Assembly: GCA_014649355.1 (NCBI GenBank)
Contig: BMSW01000001.1
Span: 496,001-560,000 of the forward strand
Length of the DNA stretch: 64,000 bases
Origin: Streptomyces althioticus
Lineage (GTDB): Bacteria; Actinomycetota; Actinomycetes; Streptomycetales; Streptomycetaceae
Direction: 5' to 3'
Position numbers and translations under genes: made by a program
The notes under the pieces: model-generated
Database searches by the model: none
What the model saw: the letters and a program-made list of their open reading frames with translations, nothing else
Told to the model about the DNA's origin: nothing
In this document: positions 1 through 8,556 of the stretch, in pieces
Numbering within the stretch: the stretch's first letter is position 1
Layout of the letters: each line of letters begins with the position of its first letter

Positions 1-1
1 C

Positions 2-328
2 GTCACCTGTGTCCGCGTCCCCGTGGTCACCGTGCACTCCCTCACCGTCCACGCCCGCTTCGAGGGCGAGGTCACCGTCGACAAGGCGCGCGAGATCCTC
101 GCGACCGCCCCCGGTGTCGTCCTCTTCGACAACCCGGCCGCCGGGGAGTTCCCCACGCCCGCCGACGTCGTCGGCACCGACCCGACCTGGGTCGGGCGGG
201 TGCGCCGGGCCCTGGACGACCCCACGGCGCTGGAGCTCTTCGTGTGCGGGGACAACCTGCGCAAGGGGGCCGCGCTCAACACCGCGCAGATCGCCGAACT
301 GGTGGCCGCGGAGCGCAAGGCCGCCTGA
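2..328 (+). CDS. asd: Aspartate-semialdehyde dehydrogenase, C-terminal part (5' end outside window)
   Basis: The gene is cut by the left edge, so only about 108 C-terminal residues are visible. The enzyme reduces aspartyl phosphate to aspartate semialdehyde in the aspartate pathway (Lys, Thr, Met, diaminopimelate). The visible part begins VTCVRVPV, runs through a stretch about an extended loop and the dimer interface, and ends with the family-typical run [19 protein letters not shown], which carries NADP-enzyme C-terminal residues. The stop codon is followed by a 530-base non-coding gap. Assignment rests on recognition of the family C-terminus, and the catalytic cysteine lies outside the window. 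Confidence 0.9.
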   Translation, partial: VTCVRVPVVTVHSLTVHARFEGEVTVDKAREILATAPGVVLFDNPAAGEFPTPADVVGTDPTWVGRVRRALDDPTALELFVCGDNLRKGAALNTAQIAELVAAERKAA

Positions 329-370
329 CCCGGGACGGACGGACCGCCGGCCGGGCATAAAAGTCCTGGA

Positions 371-400
371 TCACAGAGGATCCATTTGTAGGATCTGTGA
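371..400. promoter_or_regulatory. Inverted repeat TCACAGA-N16-TCTGTGA downstream of asd
   Basis: Seven-base arms TCACAGA (371-377) and TCTGTGA (394-400) flank a 16-base, locally AT-rich spacer. It lies about 45 bases past the asd stop. It could be a weak transcript 3' hairpin or an operator, and the sequence alone does not decide between them. Confidence 0.3.
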
Positions 401-543
401 GGGACTTGTGGGCCGGACCGGTCGGTCGAGCCACTTGAACATGCAACTTCCTGGGCCGAGGATTGCAGACGAGGATTCACCTCCCCGCCAGCCGCAACCG
501 AGCGGAGGGCGGGGAGCGTCTTTGCGGTCACCCTTATCCGGGG

Positions 544-598
544 CGTGGGGACGCTGCTTCCCAGACGTGGGGACGTCTGGAGCCGGGCGTGGGGACGT
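544..598. promoter_or_regulatory. Three CGTGGGGACG repeats around an 8-bp-arm palindrome
   Basis: CGTGGGGACG occurs at 544-553, 566-575 and 589-598, a spacing of 22-23 bases or about two helical turns. The middle copy sits inside a perfect inverted repeat CCAGACGT-GGGG-ACGTCTGG (561-580). Phased copies on one face of the helix suggest a regulator array in front of the ECF sigma gene. No known regulator consensus is recognised. Confidence 0.35.
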
Positions 599-855
599 CC
601 GTTCAAAATGGAACACAGGGGAAGAGCGGGACGCATGAGGGCATTCGGTGTGCTGTCGGTGGTGCTGCCTGACGCGGGTGGGCGGTGGACGGTACCGGTC
701 GGCGCAGACGTGACGCCCGGCACGTACAACCCTCCCGGGGGGAAGTGTGTCCAACTGGCGTGGCAGAGGTACTCGACTTCACAGCGCCCCGTGGCACGGC
801 GTTCCGGCCGCCTCGCGGCGCGCTCCGGCCCCGCGTGGCCGGCGCGTCCGGTGGC

Positions 856-1431
856 ATGCCGGTGATCGCGCCCATGCCCGCAGCGCGCCCCGCCCGCATC
901 CCCGGTCAGCGCGACGGCGCCGACGAGACGGTGGTGGCCGGCACCACGGTCGACCACCTCACCGAGACCTACCGCGTGCACTACCGCTCGCTGCTGGGCC
1001 TCGCCGCGCTGCTCCTCGACGACACGGCCTCCTGCGAGGACGTCGTCCAGGAGGCGTTCATCCGCGTCCACTCCGCCCGCAAACGCGTCCGTGACCCGGA
1101 GAAGACCCTGGCCTACCTGCGCCAGACGGTCGTGAACCTGTCCCGCAGCGCGCTGCGCCGCCGCATCCTCGGCCTCAAGCTGCTGTCCAAGCCCATGCCC
1201 GACATGGCGAGCGCGGAGGAGGGCGCGTACGACCAGCTCGAACGCGACTCCCTCATCAAGGCGATGAAGGGGCTTCAGCGCCGTCAGCGCGAGGTGCTGG
1301 TCCTGCGCTACTTCGCCGACATGACGGAGGCGCAGGTCGCCGAGACGCTCGGCATCTCGCTCGGCTCGGTCAAGGCGTACGGCTCACGCGGCATCGCCGC
1401 GCTGCGGGTGGCCATGGAGGCGTCGGCATGA
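856..1431 (+). CDS. ECF-subfamily RNA polymerase sigma factor (SigE-like)
   Basis: The 191-residue protein directs RNA polymerase to a dedicated promoter set. Sigma region 2 spans about residues 37-105 (YRVHYRSLLGLAALLLDD, then VVQEAFIRVHSA), and region 4 spans about 137-188 with the helix-turn-helix TEAQVAETLGISLGSVKAYGSRG. The frame is open upstream. I chose ATG 856 because region 2 then starts at the usual distance, but GTG 760 in the same frame is an alternative. Its stop overlaps the start of the next gene (ATGA at 1428-1431), which argues for a sigma/anti-sigma operon. Its target promoters cannot be told from here. Confidence 0.88.
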   Translation: MPVIAPMPAARPARIPGQRDGADETVVAGTTVDHLTETYRVHYRSLLGLAALLLDDTASCEDVVQEAFIRVHSARKRVRDPEKTLAYLRQTVVNLSRSALRRRILGLKLLSKPMPDMASAEEGAYDQLERDSLIKAMKGLQRRQREVLVLRYFADMTEAQVAETLGISLGSVKAYGSRGIAALRVAMEASA

Positions 1432-3080
1432 GCGACGGCCAGGACGCGCGGGACCCGCGCCCCGAGGAACGCGAGCCGGAGGGCTCGCGGGGCTCCTCCG
1501 GGGGCGCGGCGGACACCGCGAAGGGCCAGGAGGCCGCGGACGGCCGTACGGCCGGCGCCGGCGAGAACTCCGCCGAAGGCGACGGCGACGGCGGATCCGA
1601 GAGCGACCGGCGCCCGGCCGGATCCGGACGTACGGCGGACGCCGTGGGGGAGGATGGCTCCGCGGCGGAGCCGCAGGCCGAGGACGGGGAGGACACCGCA
1701 CCGGACCGGGAACCGGAACAGGACGCGGAACCGGAAGCGGAGACGGAACCGGAAGCGGAGACGGACCCGGAAGCGGAGACGGACCCGGAAGCGGAAGTGG
1801 GTTTGGAGCCGGAGACGGACCGGGACGCGGAACCGGAGACGGACCGGGATGCGGACGCGGAACCGCAAACGGAAACGGACGCGGAACCGGCTGCCGCGGA
1901 ACGCCGTCCGGACCCTGCACGGGGCCCGGACCACGGGGGCGTGCCCGAGGGGGACGGGCTCGCGCGGCTGCGCGCGCTCGTGACACCGCACGGGCAGAAC
2001 CCGAGAGACACGCACGCTGGGAACGGAACTGTGAACGACGGCCGGGACGAACAGGGCCCCGACGGGCTCGACTCGGACGAGCTGCACCTGCGCACCCTGC
2101 TGCACCAGGCCGTCCAGGACGTGGAGCCGAGCGACGGCACCCTGGACTACCTGCGCCGGGCGGTCCCCGCCCGCCGTGCGCGCAAACGCCAGGCACTCGT
2201 CGGCGCGGCGGCGGCCGCGCTCTTCCTCGGCACGGCCGTCCCCGCCGTCGTCCACGTCTCCACCACCTCCGGCTCGGCCGCCAACCCGTCCGCCGTCGGC
2301 CACGCCTCACAGGCCCAGGGCGGCACCGGCCAGGGCAAGGACGCCGGCAACGGCGAGACCACCGCCGGCGGCGCCTCCGACGAGATCGGCGACGACCGGA
2401 AGGACCCCACGAAGGAGGGGGACAAGGCCGGCGCGAGCACCGGGACGGGCACGGGCGCCTCCGAGGGCGCCGACCCCTCGGCCGGCACCACGGCGGACGC
2501 CCCCGCCTGCACCGCCGACCAGCTCGGCCCGGCCACCGCGACCAGCGCCGCCCCCGACTCGGCGGGCGCGGTCTACGGCTCTTTCCGGGTCACCAACGTC
2601 TCCGGCGCGGCGTGCGTCGTCGACGGCCCGGGCACCGTGGGCGCGACCCCGCAGGGCGCGGCCGACCCGGCGAAGATCGGCACCGCCCGGCATGTCGCGG
2701 GCGACGCGGCGGCCGCCCTGCCGGACCCGTCGCTGGAGGCGGCGACCGTGGTCCTGAAACCGGGCGAGGCGTACGAGGTGCGGTTCGCGTGGGTGCCCTC
2801 GGAGACCTGCCCGGTCCCCGGCGACACCGCGGGCGGCGGCACGGGCGGCCCCTCAGCGGACCCGACCCCGACCGGGGAGCCGACGAACACGGCCGGCGCG
2901 TCCACGGGCACGGGCACCGCCCCCGGCACGACGACCCAGCTCCTCCGCCAGGACGGCGGCACCGAGGGCAGCGTGGCGGTGACCTACACGACGACCACCG
3001 GCTCCGGCTCGGCCACCACGACGGTCACCAACGCCTGCGCGGGGACGGTGTACTGGACGGGCCTGCTGACCCTGGCGTAG
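1428..3080 (+). CDS. Acidic single-pass membrane protein, probable cognate anti-sigma factor
   Basis: The 550-residue product overlaps the sigma gene by four bases. Residues 1 to about 200 are very acidic, low-complexity and repeat-rich (Glu/Asp/Pro/Ala). Residues 205-250 hold a helical segment (LHLRTLLHQAVQD) of the kind found in proteins partnering SigE-like ECF factors. One membrane helix lies at about 255-277, and the extracytoplasmic part is Thr/Gly/Ser-rich with six-strand-like character and four cysteines. The anti-sigma role is inferred from position, translational coupling and topology, since no ZAS zinc motif is seen. An in-frame GTG at 2031 would give a shorter protein starting VNDGRDEQ and lacking the acidic arm; the real start needs data. 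Confidence 0.7.
   Translation: MSDGQDARDPRPEEREPEGSRGSSGGAADTAKGQEAADGRTAGAGENSAEGDGDGGSESDRRPAGSGRTADAVGEDGSAAEPQAEDGEDTAPDREPEQDAEPEAETEPEAETDPEAETDPEAEVGLEPETDRDAEPETDRDADAEPQTETDAEPAAAERRPDPARGPDHGGVPEGDGLARLRALVTPHGQNPRDTHAGNGTVNDGRDEQGPDGLDSDELHLRTLLHQAVQDVEPSDGTLDYLRRAVPARRARKRQALVGAAAAALFLGTAVPAVVHVSTTSGSAANPSAVGHASQAQGGTGQGKDAGNGETTAGGASDEIGDDRKDPTKEGDKAGASTGTGTGASEGADPSAGTTADAPACTADQLGPATATSAAPDSAGAVYGSFRVTNVSGAACVVDGPGTVGATPQGAADPAKIGTARHVAGDAAAALPDPSLEAATVVLKPGEAYEVRFAWVPSETCPVPGDTAGGGTGGPSADPTPTGEPTNTAGASTGTGTAPGTTTQLLRQDGGTEGSVAVTYTTTTGSGSATTTVTNACAGTVYWTGLLTLA
1728..1799 (+). repeat. 18-bp tandem repeat coding acidic hexapeptides
   Basis: Four near-identical 18-base units (1728-1745, 1746-1763, 1764-1781, 1782-1799) encode EPEAET/DPEAET-type hexapeptides in the acidic arm of the membrane protein. 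The last unit diverges. Related but less regular units continue to about 1890. Copy number is likely to vary between strains. Confidence 0.75.
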
Positions 3081-3105
3081 GGCGCGCCGCCTGGGCGGCC
3101 TGGAG

Positions 3106-3175
3106 GCTTGGGTTGCCTGGGGCTTGGGGCCTGGGGCCTGGGGCCTGGGGCTTGGGGCCTGGGGTCTTGGGCCCG
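3106..3175. repeat. G-rich CTTGGGG/CCTGGGG repeat between convergent genes
   Basis: About ten runs of GGGG separated by CCT or CTT fill the space between the convergent ends of the membrane-protein gene (3080) and the SURF1 gene (3190). The + strand could fold into G-quadruplexes. No conventional hairpin terminator is seen, so this run may act in its place; that role is an inference. Confidence 0.5.
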
Positions 3176-3189
3176 GAGGGCTCGGGGGG

Positions 3190-4032
3190 TCACACCCCCG
3201 AGGTGCTCGACGGCTCCCGTTCCGTCACCGGATCCGCGGACCCGGCGGGCTCGGTGGACTCGGCGGCGACGTCGGTCGGTGCGATCCCCAGCTCCGCGTC
3301 CCGTGCGAGTTCCACCTCGCGGCGGAACAGGCGGAACCACATGAAGATCACGAAGCCGACGAAGGCGAACCACTCCGCGGTGTAGCCGAGGTTCTGGAAC
3401 GCCTTCAGGTCGAGGCCGGTGCCGCCCGGCGCGGTCGCGGGGACCGCGGTCATGCCCGAGTCGCCGTCGTTCAGGGTGACCCAGGCGTCGTAGACGTCGT
3501 ACGGGACGAGGTTGATCAGGGAGGCCGCGCTGATCGCGGCGGTCTGGCCCTGCGGGAGGCCGCTGCGGGCGCTGACGCCGTTGCTGCCGGGGGTCTCGGA
3601 GGCCTGGAGCGCTCCGGTGACGGTGACCTCGCCGGCGGGCGGCGCGGGCGCCTTCGCCGGGTCGGGCTCGCCGGGCAGCCAGCCGCGTACGACGGGCAGG
3701 GCGCGGCCGGTGTCGGTGCGCAGCAGGGTCAGGACGTAGTAGCCGTCCTTGTCGTCCAGCGTGCGGCCGGGGACCAGGAGCTGCGTGTCGTACCGGCCGG
3801 TCGCGGTGGCCTGCTTGCCGGAGGTGGCCTTGGTCACGGGCAGCAGGTCGTCCAGCGGCCGGGGCGTGTCCTTCTTGGCGTCGGCGACCTGCGCCTCGGC
3901 CTCGCGGTGGTTGTCCACCCGGTCCTCGAACCGGCCCAGCTGCCAGGACCCCATGAACACGCAGAAGGGGATCGAGAGCAGCAGGAAGACGTTGATCGCC
4001 CACCAGCGGGGGGTCAGCAAGAACCGGTACAC
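3190..4032 (-). CDS. SURF1-family cytochrome oxidase biogenesis protein
   Basis: The 280-residue integral membrane protein belongs to the SURF1 family, which helps assemble the aa3-type cytochrome c oxidase. It begins from GTG 4032. The first membrane helix lies at about residues 10-30, followed by the family signature GSWQLGR near 28-34. A periplasmic domain carries ALPVVRGWLPGEP near 110, and a second helix (WFAFVGFVIFMWFRLF) sits near 217-235, with a short charged tail. The TM-domain-TM order and length match the family. It is convergent with the anti-sigma-like gene and divergent from the peptidase gene. It could be the oxidase assembly factor or a diverged paralogue. Confidence 0.85.
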   Translation of the reverse strand: MYRFLLTPRWWAINVFLLLSIPFCVFMGSWQLGRFEDRVDNHREAEAQVADAKKDTPRPLDDLLPVTKATSGKQATATGRYDTQLLVPGRTLDDKDGYYVLTLLRTDTGRALPVVRGWLPGEPDPAKAPAPPAGEVTVTGALQASETPGSNGVSARSGLPQGQTAAISAASLINLVPYDVYDAWVTLNDGDSGMTAVPATAPGGTGLDLKAFQNLGYTAEWFAFVGFVIFMWFRLFRREVELARDAELGIAPTDVAAESTEPAGSADPVTEREPSSTSGV

Positions 4033-4232
4033 GCCCTCAACGGTACGGGCCCGCGGACGGTTCCCGTGCCGCGGGGTCGCCTGCGGGGCGGCCCTCGGAG
4101 GGCCCGCGCGAGTGCCCGGTGACGGGCCGTACGCGGTCCGTTCGTCACATCGTGTGAAGGGTCCGGTGGAAGTTCCGCAGGAAGTTGTCCACAGGCTGGG
4201 GACCGAGGACGCGCGATGCCCGTCCGGACGGG

Positions 4233-4238
4233 CAGTAT
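4233..4238 (+). promoter_or_regulatory. Candidate -10 element for a leaderless transcript of the S9 peptidase gene
   Basis: CAGTAT ends six bases before ATG 4245 and no good Shine-Dalgarno sequence lies between. The same spacing recurs in front of several other genes in this window. Confidence 0.35.
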
Positions 4239-4244
4239 GGGGTC

Positions 4245-6092
4245 ATGACTGAGAGCAACGGGTCCGACGCGCCGGACCGGGCGGACCACCAGACCGAGCG
4301 AGTGCAGCAGACCGGGGAGATGCCGGACTGGGAGAAGCGCTTCCGCGCGCCCCGGGTGTCCCTCCCCGACTGGGCGGAGGACGCCCCCGACCGTTCCCTG
4401 TTCGTGTCGAACGCGACGGGGACGTACGAGCTGTACGCATGGGACCGGGCGACCGGTGAGCAGCGCCAGGTGACCGACCGGCCGAACGGCACGACGGACG
4501 GGGTGCTCTCGCCGGACGGCGAGTGGATCTGGTGGTTCGACGACAAGGACGGCGACGAGTTCGGCGTCTGGCGCCGCCAGCGCTTCTCCGGCGGCGAGGA
4601 CGAGCTGGCCGCCCCGGGCCTGGACCCCTCGTACCCGGCGGGCCTCGCGCTGGGCCGCGACGGCCGCACGGCGGTCGTCGGCCGTTCCACCGACGAGGAC
4701 GGTACGACGATCCACCTGGTGCGGACGGGCGAGGCGCCGGTGGAGCTGTACCGGCACCGCGAGTCGGCGGGCGTCGGCGACCTCTCCTACGACGGCTCCC
4801 TGATCGCCGTGGAGCACACGGAGCACGGGGACGCGATGCACTCCGCCCTGCGCGTGATGCGCCCCGACGGCACCACGGTCATCGAGCTGGACGACACCCG
4901 CGGCGGCACCGAGGAGCTGGGCCTGGAGGTGCTGGGCTTCGCCCCCGTGGCGGGCGACACCCGGCTGCTCGTCGGCCACCAGCGCCGCGGCCGCTGGGAG
5001 CCCATGGTGTGGGACGTGGCGACGGGCGAGGAGACCGACCTCGAACTGGACCTCCCCGGCGACGTGAACGCCGAGTGGTACCCGGACGGCAGCGCCCTGC
5101 TCATCGCCCACGGCTTCGAGGCCCGGGGCGAGCTCTTCCGCTACGACCTCGCCGCGCGCCGGCTGGAGAAGATCCCCACGCCGCGCGGGGCGGTCTCCGG
5201 TGCGACGGCCCGGCCCGACGGCACCGTGGAGTACCTGTGGTCGTCGGCCGCGCAGCCGCCGGCGGTCCGCTCCACGTCCGGCGGTGTGGTCCTGGACCCG
5301 CCCGGCATGAAGTCGCCCGGCTCGGTGCCGGTGGAGGACGTGTGGGTGGAGGGCCCGGGCGGCCGCATCCACGCGCTCGTGCAGAAGCCGGCCGGTGCGA
5401 CCGGCCCGCTGCCGACCGTCTTCGAGATCCACGGCGGCCCGACGTGGCACGACAGCGACTCCTTCGCGGCGGGCCCCGCGGCCTGGGTCGACCACGGCTA
5501 CGCGGTGGTCCGCGTCAACTACCGCGGCTCCACCGGGTACGGCCGCGCCTGGACGGACGCCCTGAAGCACCGGGTGGGCCTGATCGAGCTGGAGGACATC
5601 GCGGCGGTCCGCGAGTGGGCCATCTCCTCCGGCCTGGCCGACCCCGGCCGGCTGATCCTCACCGGCGGCTCCTGGGGCGGCTACCTGACCCTGCTGGGCC
5701 TCGGTACGCAGCCGGAGCACTGGGCGCTGGGCATCGCGGCGGTCCCGGTCGCCGACTACGTCACGGCGTACCACGACGAGATGGAAGCGCTGAAGGCGAT
5801 GGACCGCACCTTGCTGGGCGGCACGCCCGAGGAGGTCCCCGAGCGCTTCGAGGCGTCGTCCCCGATCACCTACGTCGACCAGGTGAAGGCCCCGGTCTAC
5901 ATCTCGGCGGGGGTGAACGACCCGCGCTGCCCGATCCAGCAGATCGAGAACTACGTGAAGCGGCTCGAGTCGCGCGACGCGGTCCACGAGGTCTACCGCT
6001 ACGACGCGGGCCACGGCTCGCTGGTGGTGGACGAACGGATCAAGCAGATCCGTCTGGAACTCGACTTCGCGGCCCGTCACCTGCCGAGCTGA
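4245..6092 (+). CDS. S9-family serine peptidase (prolyl oligopeptidase / acylaminoacyl-peptidase type)
   Basis: The 615-residue cytoplasmic protein has no signal peptide. An N-terminal half (about 50-350) of beta-propeller-like repeats (TGTYELYAWDRATGE, LSYDGSLIAVEH) gates an alpha/beta-hydrolase domain from about 375 on. The catalytic triad reads as Ser476 in GGSWGGY, Asp559 in GVNDPRCP and His590 in AGHGSL, and an oxyanion-type EIHGGP motif lies near 410. ATG 4245 was chosen as the first start not preceded by low-complexity sequence. Such enzymes cleave short peptides or remove acylated N-terminal residues; the substrate is not predictable. Confidence 0.9.
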   Translation: MTESNGSDAPDRADHQTERVQQTGEMPDWEKRFRAPRVSLPDWAEDAPDRSLFVSNATGTYELYAWDRATGEQRQVTDRPNGTTDGVLSPDGEWIWWFDDKDGDEFGVWRRQRFSGGEDELAAPGLDPSYPAGLALGRDGRTAVVGRSTDEDGTTIHLVRTGEAPVELYRHRESAGVGDLSYDGSLIAVEHTEHGDAMHSALRVMRPDGTTVIELDDTRGGTEELGLEVLGFAPVAGDTRLLVGHQRRGRWEPMVWDVATGEETDLELDLPGDVNAEWYPDGSALLIAHGFEARGELFRYDLAARRLEKIPTPRGAVSGATARPDGTVEYLWSSAAQPPAVRSTSGGVVLDPPGMKSPGSVPVEDVWVEGPGGRIHALVQKPAGATGPLPTVFEIHGGPTWHDSDSFAAGPAAWVDHGYAVVRVNYRGSTGYGRAWTDALKHRVGLIELEDIAAVREWAISSGLADPGRLILTGGSWGGYLTLLGLGTQPEHWALGIAAVPVADYVTAYHDEMEALKAMDRTLLGGTPEEVPERFEASSPITYVDQVKAPVYISAGVNDPRCPIQQIENYVKRLESRDAVHEVYRYDAGHGSLVVDERIKQIRLELDFAARHLPS

Positions 6093-6475
6093 CGGCGCCT
6101 GCCGCGCGCCGGGGGGACGCACGACTCCCCCCGGCGCGGGGTGGCCCCGAGCCCGTCACGCCGGGAGCGGCCCCCGCCCTTCCCAGCCGCGCCCTTTCCG
6201 ACCGCGTGCGCCGGCTCCGGGCGACTTCCCGCCTGACCGCGCGATTCCGCGCCTGACCGCGCGACCGCGCGACTGCGCGACTCGCGTCTGACCGCGCGGC
6301 TCCGTCCCTGCCGGGGCGGAGCGACAGCGCGTCCCGAAGCACGAGGTGCTGTCGCACGCCCCGCGCGCACGCCCCGCGCTCGTTGGCACGACGAGGCCTG
6401 CCGCGTGCTGCCGCTTGGATGTCCCGCGACCGGCGGGACGCCGATCACCCCGGTCGGCAGCGCACCCCGCCGCGA
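6093..6475. repeat. Convergent intergenic region with CTGACCGCGCG repeats
   Basis: Between the peptidase stop and the RCK-protein stop lie 383 non-coding bases. The segment 6228-6312 repeats CTGACCGCGCG and CGCGCGAC units imperfectly. No gene, tRNA or clear single hairpin terminator is seen; the repeats could form multiple alternative hairpins. Confidence 0.4.
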
Positions 6476-8419
6476 TCAGCGCGGGCTCCGCGTCCGCCGT
6501 CCCAGCAGTTCCGCCAGCCCCCGGCGGGTCGCCGCCAGGACCACGCGGTCGCCGGCGCGCAGGACGTACGTGTCCGGCAGGTCCCACACCAGGCCGGAGC
6601 CCGGCGGCTCGGCACCCGCGGTGGCGCCCCGGGCGGCCGTGTCCAGGGCCAGCACCCGCCAGGCCCCCGGCCGGAACGCCTCCGCGACCGTGCGCCCCTC
6701 CAACTGCGGATGCCCGTCGACGACCACGGCCGCGAACAGCAGCACCCGCCGCTCCACGGGAATCGCGCCGAGGATCTGGCGCCCCATCATCGCCCCGGCG
6801 AAGGCCGGCGCGGCCAGGTGCGACACGGACCGGCTCCGGGTCAGCGCGGCCGGGTGCGCGGTGCGCAGCGTCCGGTAGACGGCCTTGGCGAAGTCGTCGT
6901 CGTACAGCCGCAGCACCGCCCGCAGATCGGGGCGTACGGAGCGGGCGTAGAGGACGGACTCCAGGTTCGTGGTGTCGATGCTGGTCAGCGCGAGCAGCGC
7001 GTCCGCGCGGTGGATCTTCGCCGACTCCAGGACGCCCTCCTGGGTGACGTCCCCGACCACGACCGGTACGCGTAACCGCCGGGCGACGGCCATGCCCCGC
7101 GCCTCGGGGTCGGCCTCGACGCACACCACGGGGATGTGCAGTTCGCGCAGCCGGGTCAGCACCCGGGTGCCGATCTTGCCGAGCCCCAGCAGGACGACGT
7201 GCCCGCTCAGCCCGCGCGGCGGCTTCCGCAGCGCGGACGCGGTGCGGAAGGTGCCCAGCGCCTCCAGCACCGCGGCCAGCAGCACCGGAAGCAGCAGCAA
7301 CCCGACCAGCCCGGACAGCAGTTGGAGTATCTGCTGTCCGAGCGGCGCGTCGACCGCGGGGTCGTTGATGGCGAACAGGTCCAGCAGCGTGATGTAGATG
7401 GCGTGCAGGGGGTGGTCGTCGGTCACCAGGATCAGCGCCACCGCCAGCGCGACCACCGCGGCCACCAGCCCCGCCAGCGACCAGCGCAGCCGCGCCGAGA
7501 ACAGCGAGGCGAACGGCATCACCCCGGCCCGCCGGGCCGGCAGCGGGGGACCGGAGTACGACACCTGCTCCAGCACCACCGTGCCGCGCCCGGTCGCCGC
7601 CGCCACCGCCTCGGCGTCCGGCAGCAGCTGGGGCCCGTCACCGCTGTCCTCCGAACCCTCCGCGCCCGCCGGGTCGTTGCTGGTCGCGGACAGCAGTGCC
7701 AGCGTGCACAGCCCGGGGTCGGCCACCTCCCCGGGCCGCGGCGGCCGGCGCTCCACCGCCCGCAGCAGCAGGCCCTCCGCGTCGACGACCTTGCTGGTGC
7801 CGACGAGGGCGGTGGCGACCAGCGCGGGCGCGGTGGTGTCGGCGTCGGACAGCACGGTGGTGGCGATGTCGGCGCCGTGGCCTCCGTGCCCCCCGTGGCC
7901 GCCCCGGTGGCCCGCCGACGTGCCGCCCGCCACTTCGGCGGCCTGGTCGAGCAGTTCCTCGATGTGCTGGCCGAGCCGCCGGTTGTAGAGCCGCAGCACC
8001 AGGCGCAGCCGGGGATTGAGCCGGCGGGCGGTCAGCGCGGCGCGGATGTTGGTCTCGTCGTCGTCGTACACGAGGGCGAGCGCGGCGGCCCGGTCCACGC
8101 CCGCGTCGGCGAGCACGGCCTCGCTCGGCTCGGCGGCCTCCATCACCCGTTCGTCGGGGACGAGGGTGTCGTCGGAGCCGCCGGAGCCGCGGTTGACGGC
8201 GGTCACCATCCTGCCGAACAGCGCGGCGGAGGCGGCCCGGGCCCGTCCGGCCATCGGCTGGGGCGGGGTGCTCCGCGAGGGGGGCACCACGAGAACCACC
8301 TGTTCCCGGTACACGCCGCGCAGTTCGGTGGCGAGGCGGTGCGCCAGCCCGTCGTCGCCGCACACCACCATGTGGGCGGACGGATCGCTGGGCGGGGCGG
8401 GGTTGGGAAGGAGGCTCAC
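6476..8419 (-). CDS. Two-TM membrane protein with two RCK/TrkA-N domains (putative K+ channel or regulator)
   Basis: The product of about 647 residues looks like a RCK-containing potassium channel relative. A first NAD-binding domain begins HMVVCGDDGLAHRLA and carries a Gly/His-rich insert (GHRGGHGGHGGHG) near 185-197. Two hydrophobic segments follow, with a loop DDHPLHAIYITLLDLFAIND. A second Rossmann domain has VVLLGLGKIGTRV, and a TrkA-C-like end finishes the protein. The canonical TVGYGD filter is not seen: the loop has the right place but the wrong residues. GTG 8419 was chosen because upstream codons are compositionally unlike the protein; GTG 8422 and further upstream starts are possible. 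It lies divergent to the TetR gene. Confidence 0.75.
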   Translation of the reverse strand: MSLLPNPAPPSDPSAHMVVCGDDGLAHRLATELRGVYREQVVLVVPPSRSTPPQPMAGRARAASAALFGRMVTAVNRGSGGSDDTLVPDERVMEAAEPSEAVLADAGVDRAAALALVYDDDETNIRAALTARRLNPRLRLVLRLYNRRLGQHIEELLDQAAEVAGGTSAGHRGGHGGHGGHGADIATTVLSDADTTAPALVATALVGTSKVVDAEGLLLRAVERRPPRPGEVADPGLCTLALLSATSNDPAGAEGSEDSGDGPQLLPDAEAVAAATGRGTVVLEQVSYSGPPLPARRAGVMPFASLFSARLRWSLAGLVAAVVALAVALILVTDDHPLHAIYITLLDLFAINDPAVDAPLGQQILQLLSGLVGLLLLPVLLAAVLEALGTFRTASALRKPPRGLSGHVVLLGLGKIGTRVLTRLRELHIPVVCVEADPEARGMAVARRLRVPVVVGDVTQEGVLESAKIHRADALLALTSIDTTNLESVLYARSVRPDLRAVLRLYDDDFAKAVYRTLRTAHPAALTRSRSVSHLAAPAFAGAMMGRQILGAIPVERRVLLFAAVVVDGHPQLEGRTVAEAFRPGAWRVLALDTAARGATAGAEPPGSGLVWDLPDTYVLRAGDRVVLAATRRGLAELLGRRTRSPR

Positions 8420-8494
8420 CACAGGGCAGAAGACTGCCTGATCTTGACCGGTGGTTCCAGGGCGCACGACTAGCATGACGGGCGCACAGGCGAG

Positions 8495-8509
8495 GTGGAC
8501 GCCGTACAC
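8495..8509. promoter_or_regulatory. Operator copy upstream of the TetR gene
   Basis: GTGGACGCCGTACAC matches, with one mismatch, the perfect 15-base palindromes at 9400 and 9427. It lies 48 bases before the TetR start, in the interval it shares with the RCK-protein gene, as expected for autorepression. Confidence 0.6.
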
Positions 8510-8556
8510 CGGGGCGCCCGGTGTGCGCGAGGGACGCGGGGAGAGGGGTGGCGGTG

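Larger units (their letters stand above)
329..855. other. Long intergenic region upstream of the sigma factor gene
   Basis: No convincing gene lies in these 527 bases. The region holds two inverted repeats (371-400 and 561-580) and a decamer repeated three times (544-598), all listed separately. An ATG at 634 opens a 76-codon frame reaching 865 whose product contains VGADVTPGTY, which resembles a motif of small secreted actinomycete proteins. It overlaps the sigma-factor start and has no clear signal peptide, so I do not call it a gene. Confidence 0.5.

Noticed and set aside
1654..1983. Arg-rich frame (RNRTRNRKRRR) within the anti-sigma-like gene
   Set aside because: It is the +1 reading of the acidic repeat and has no independent start signals.
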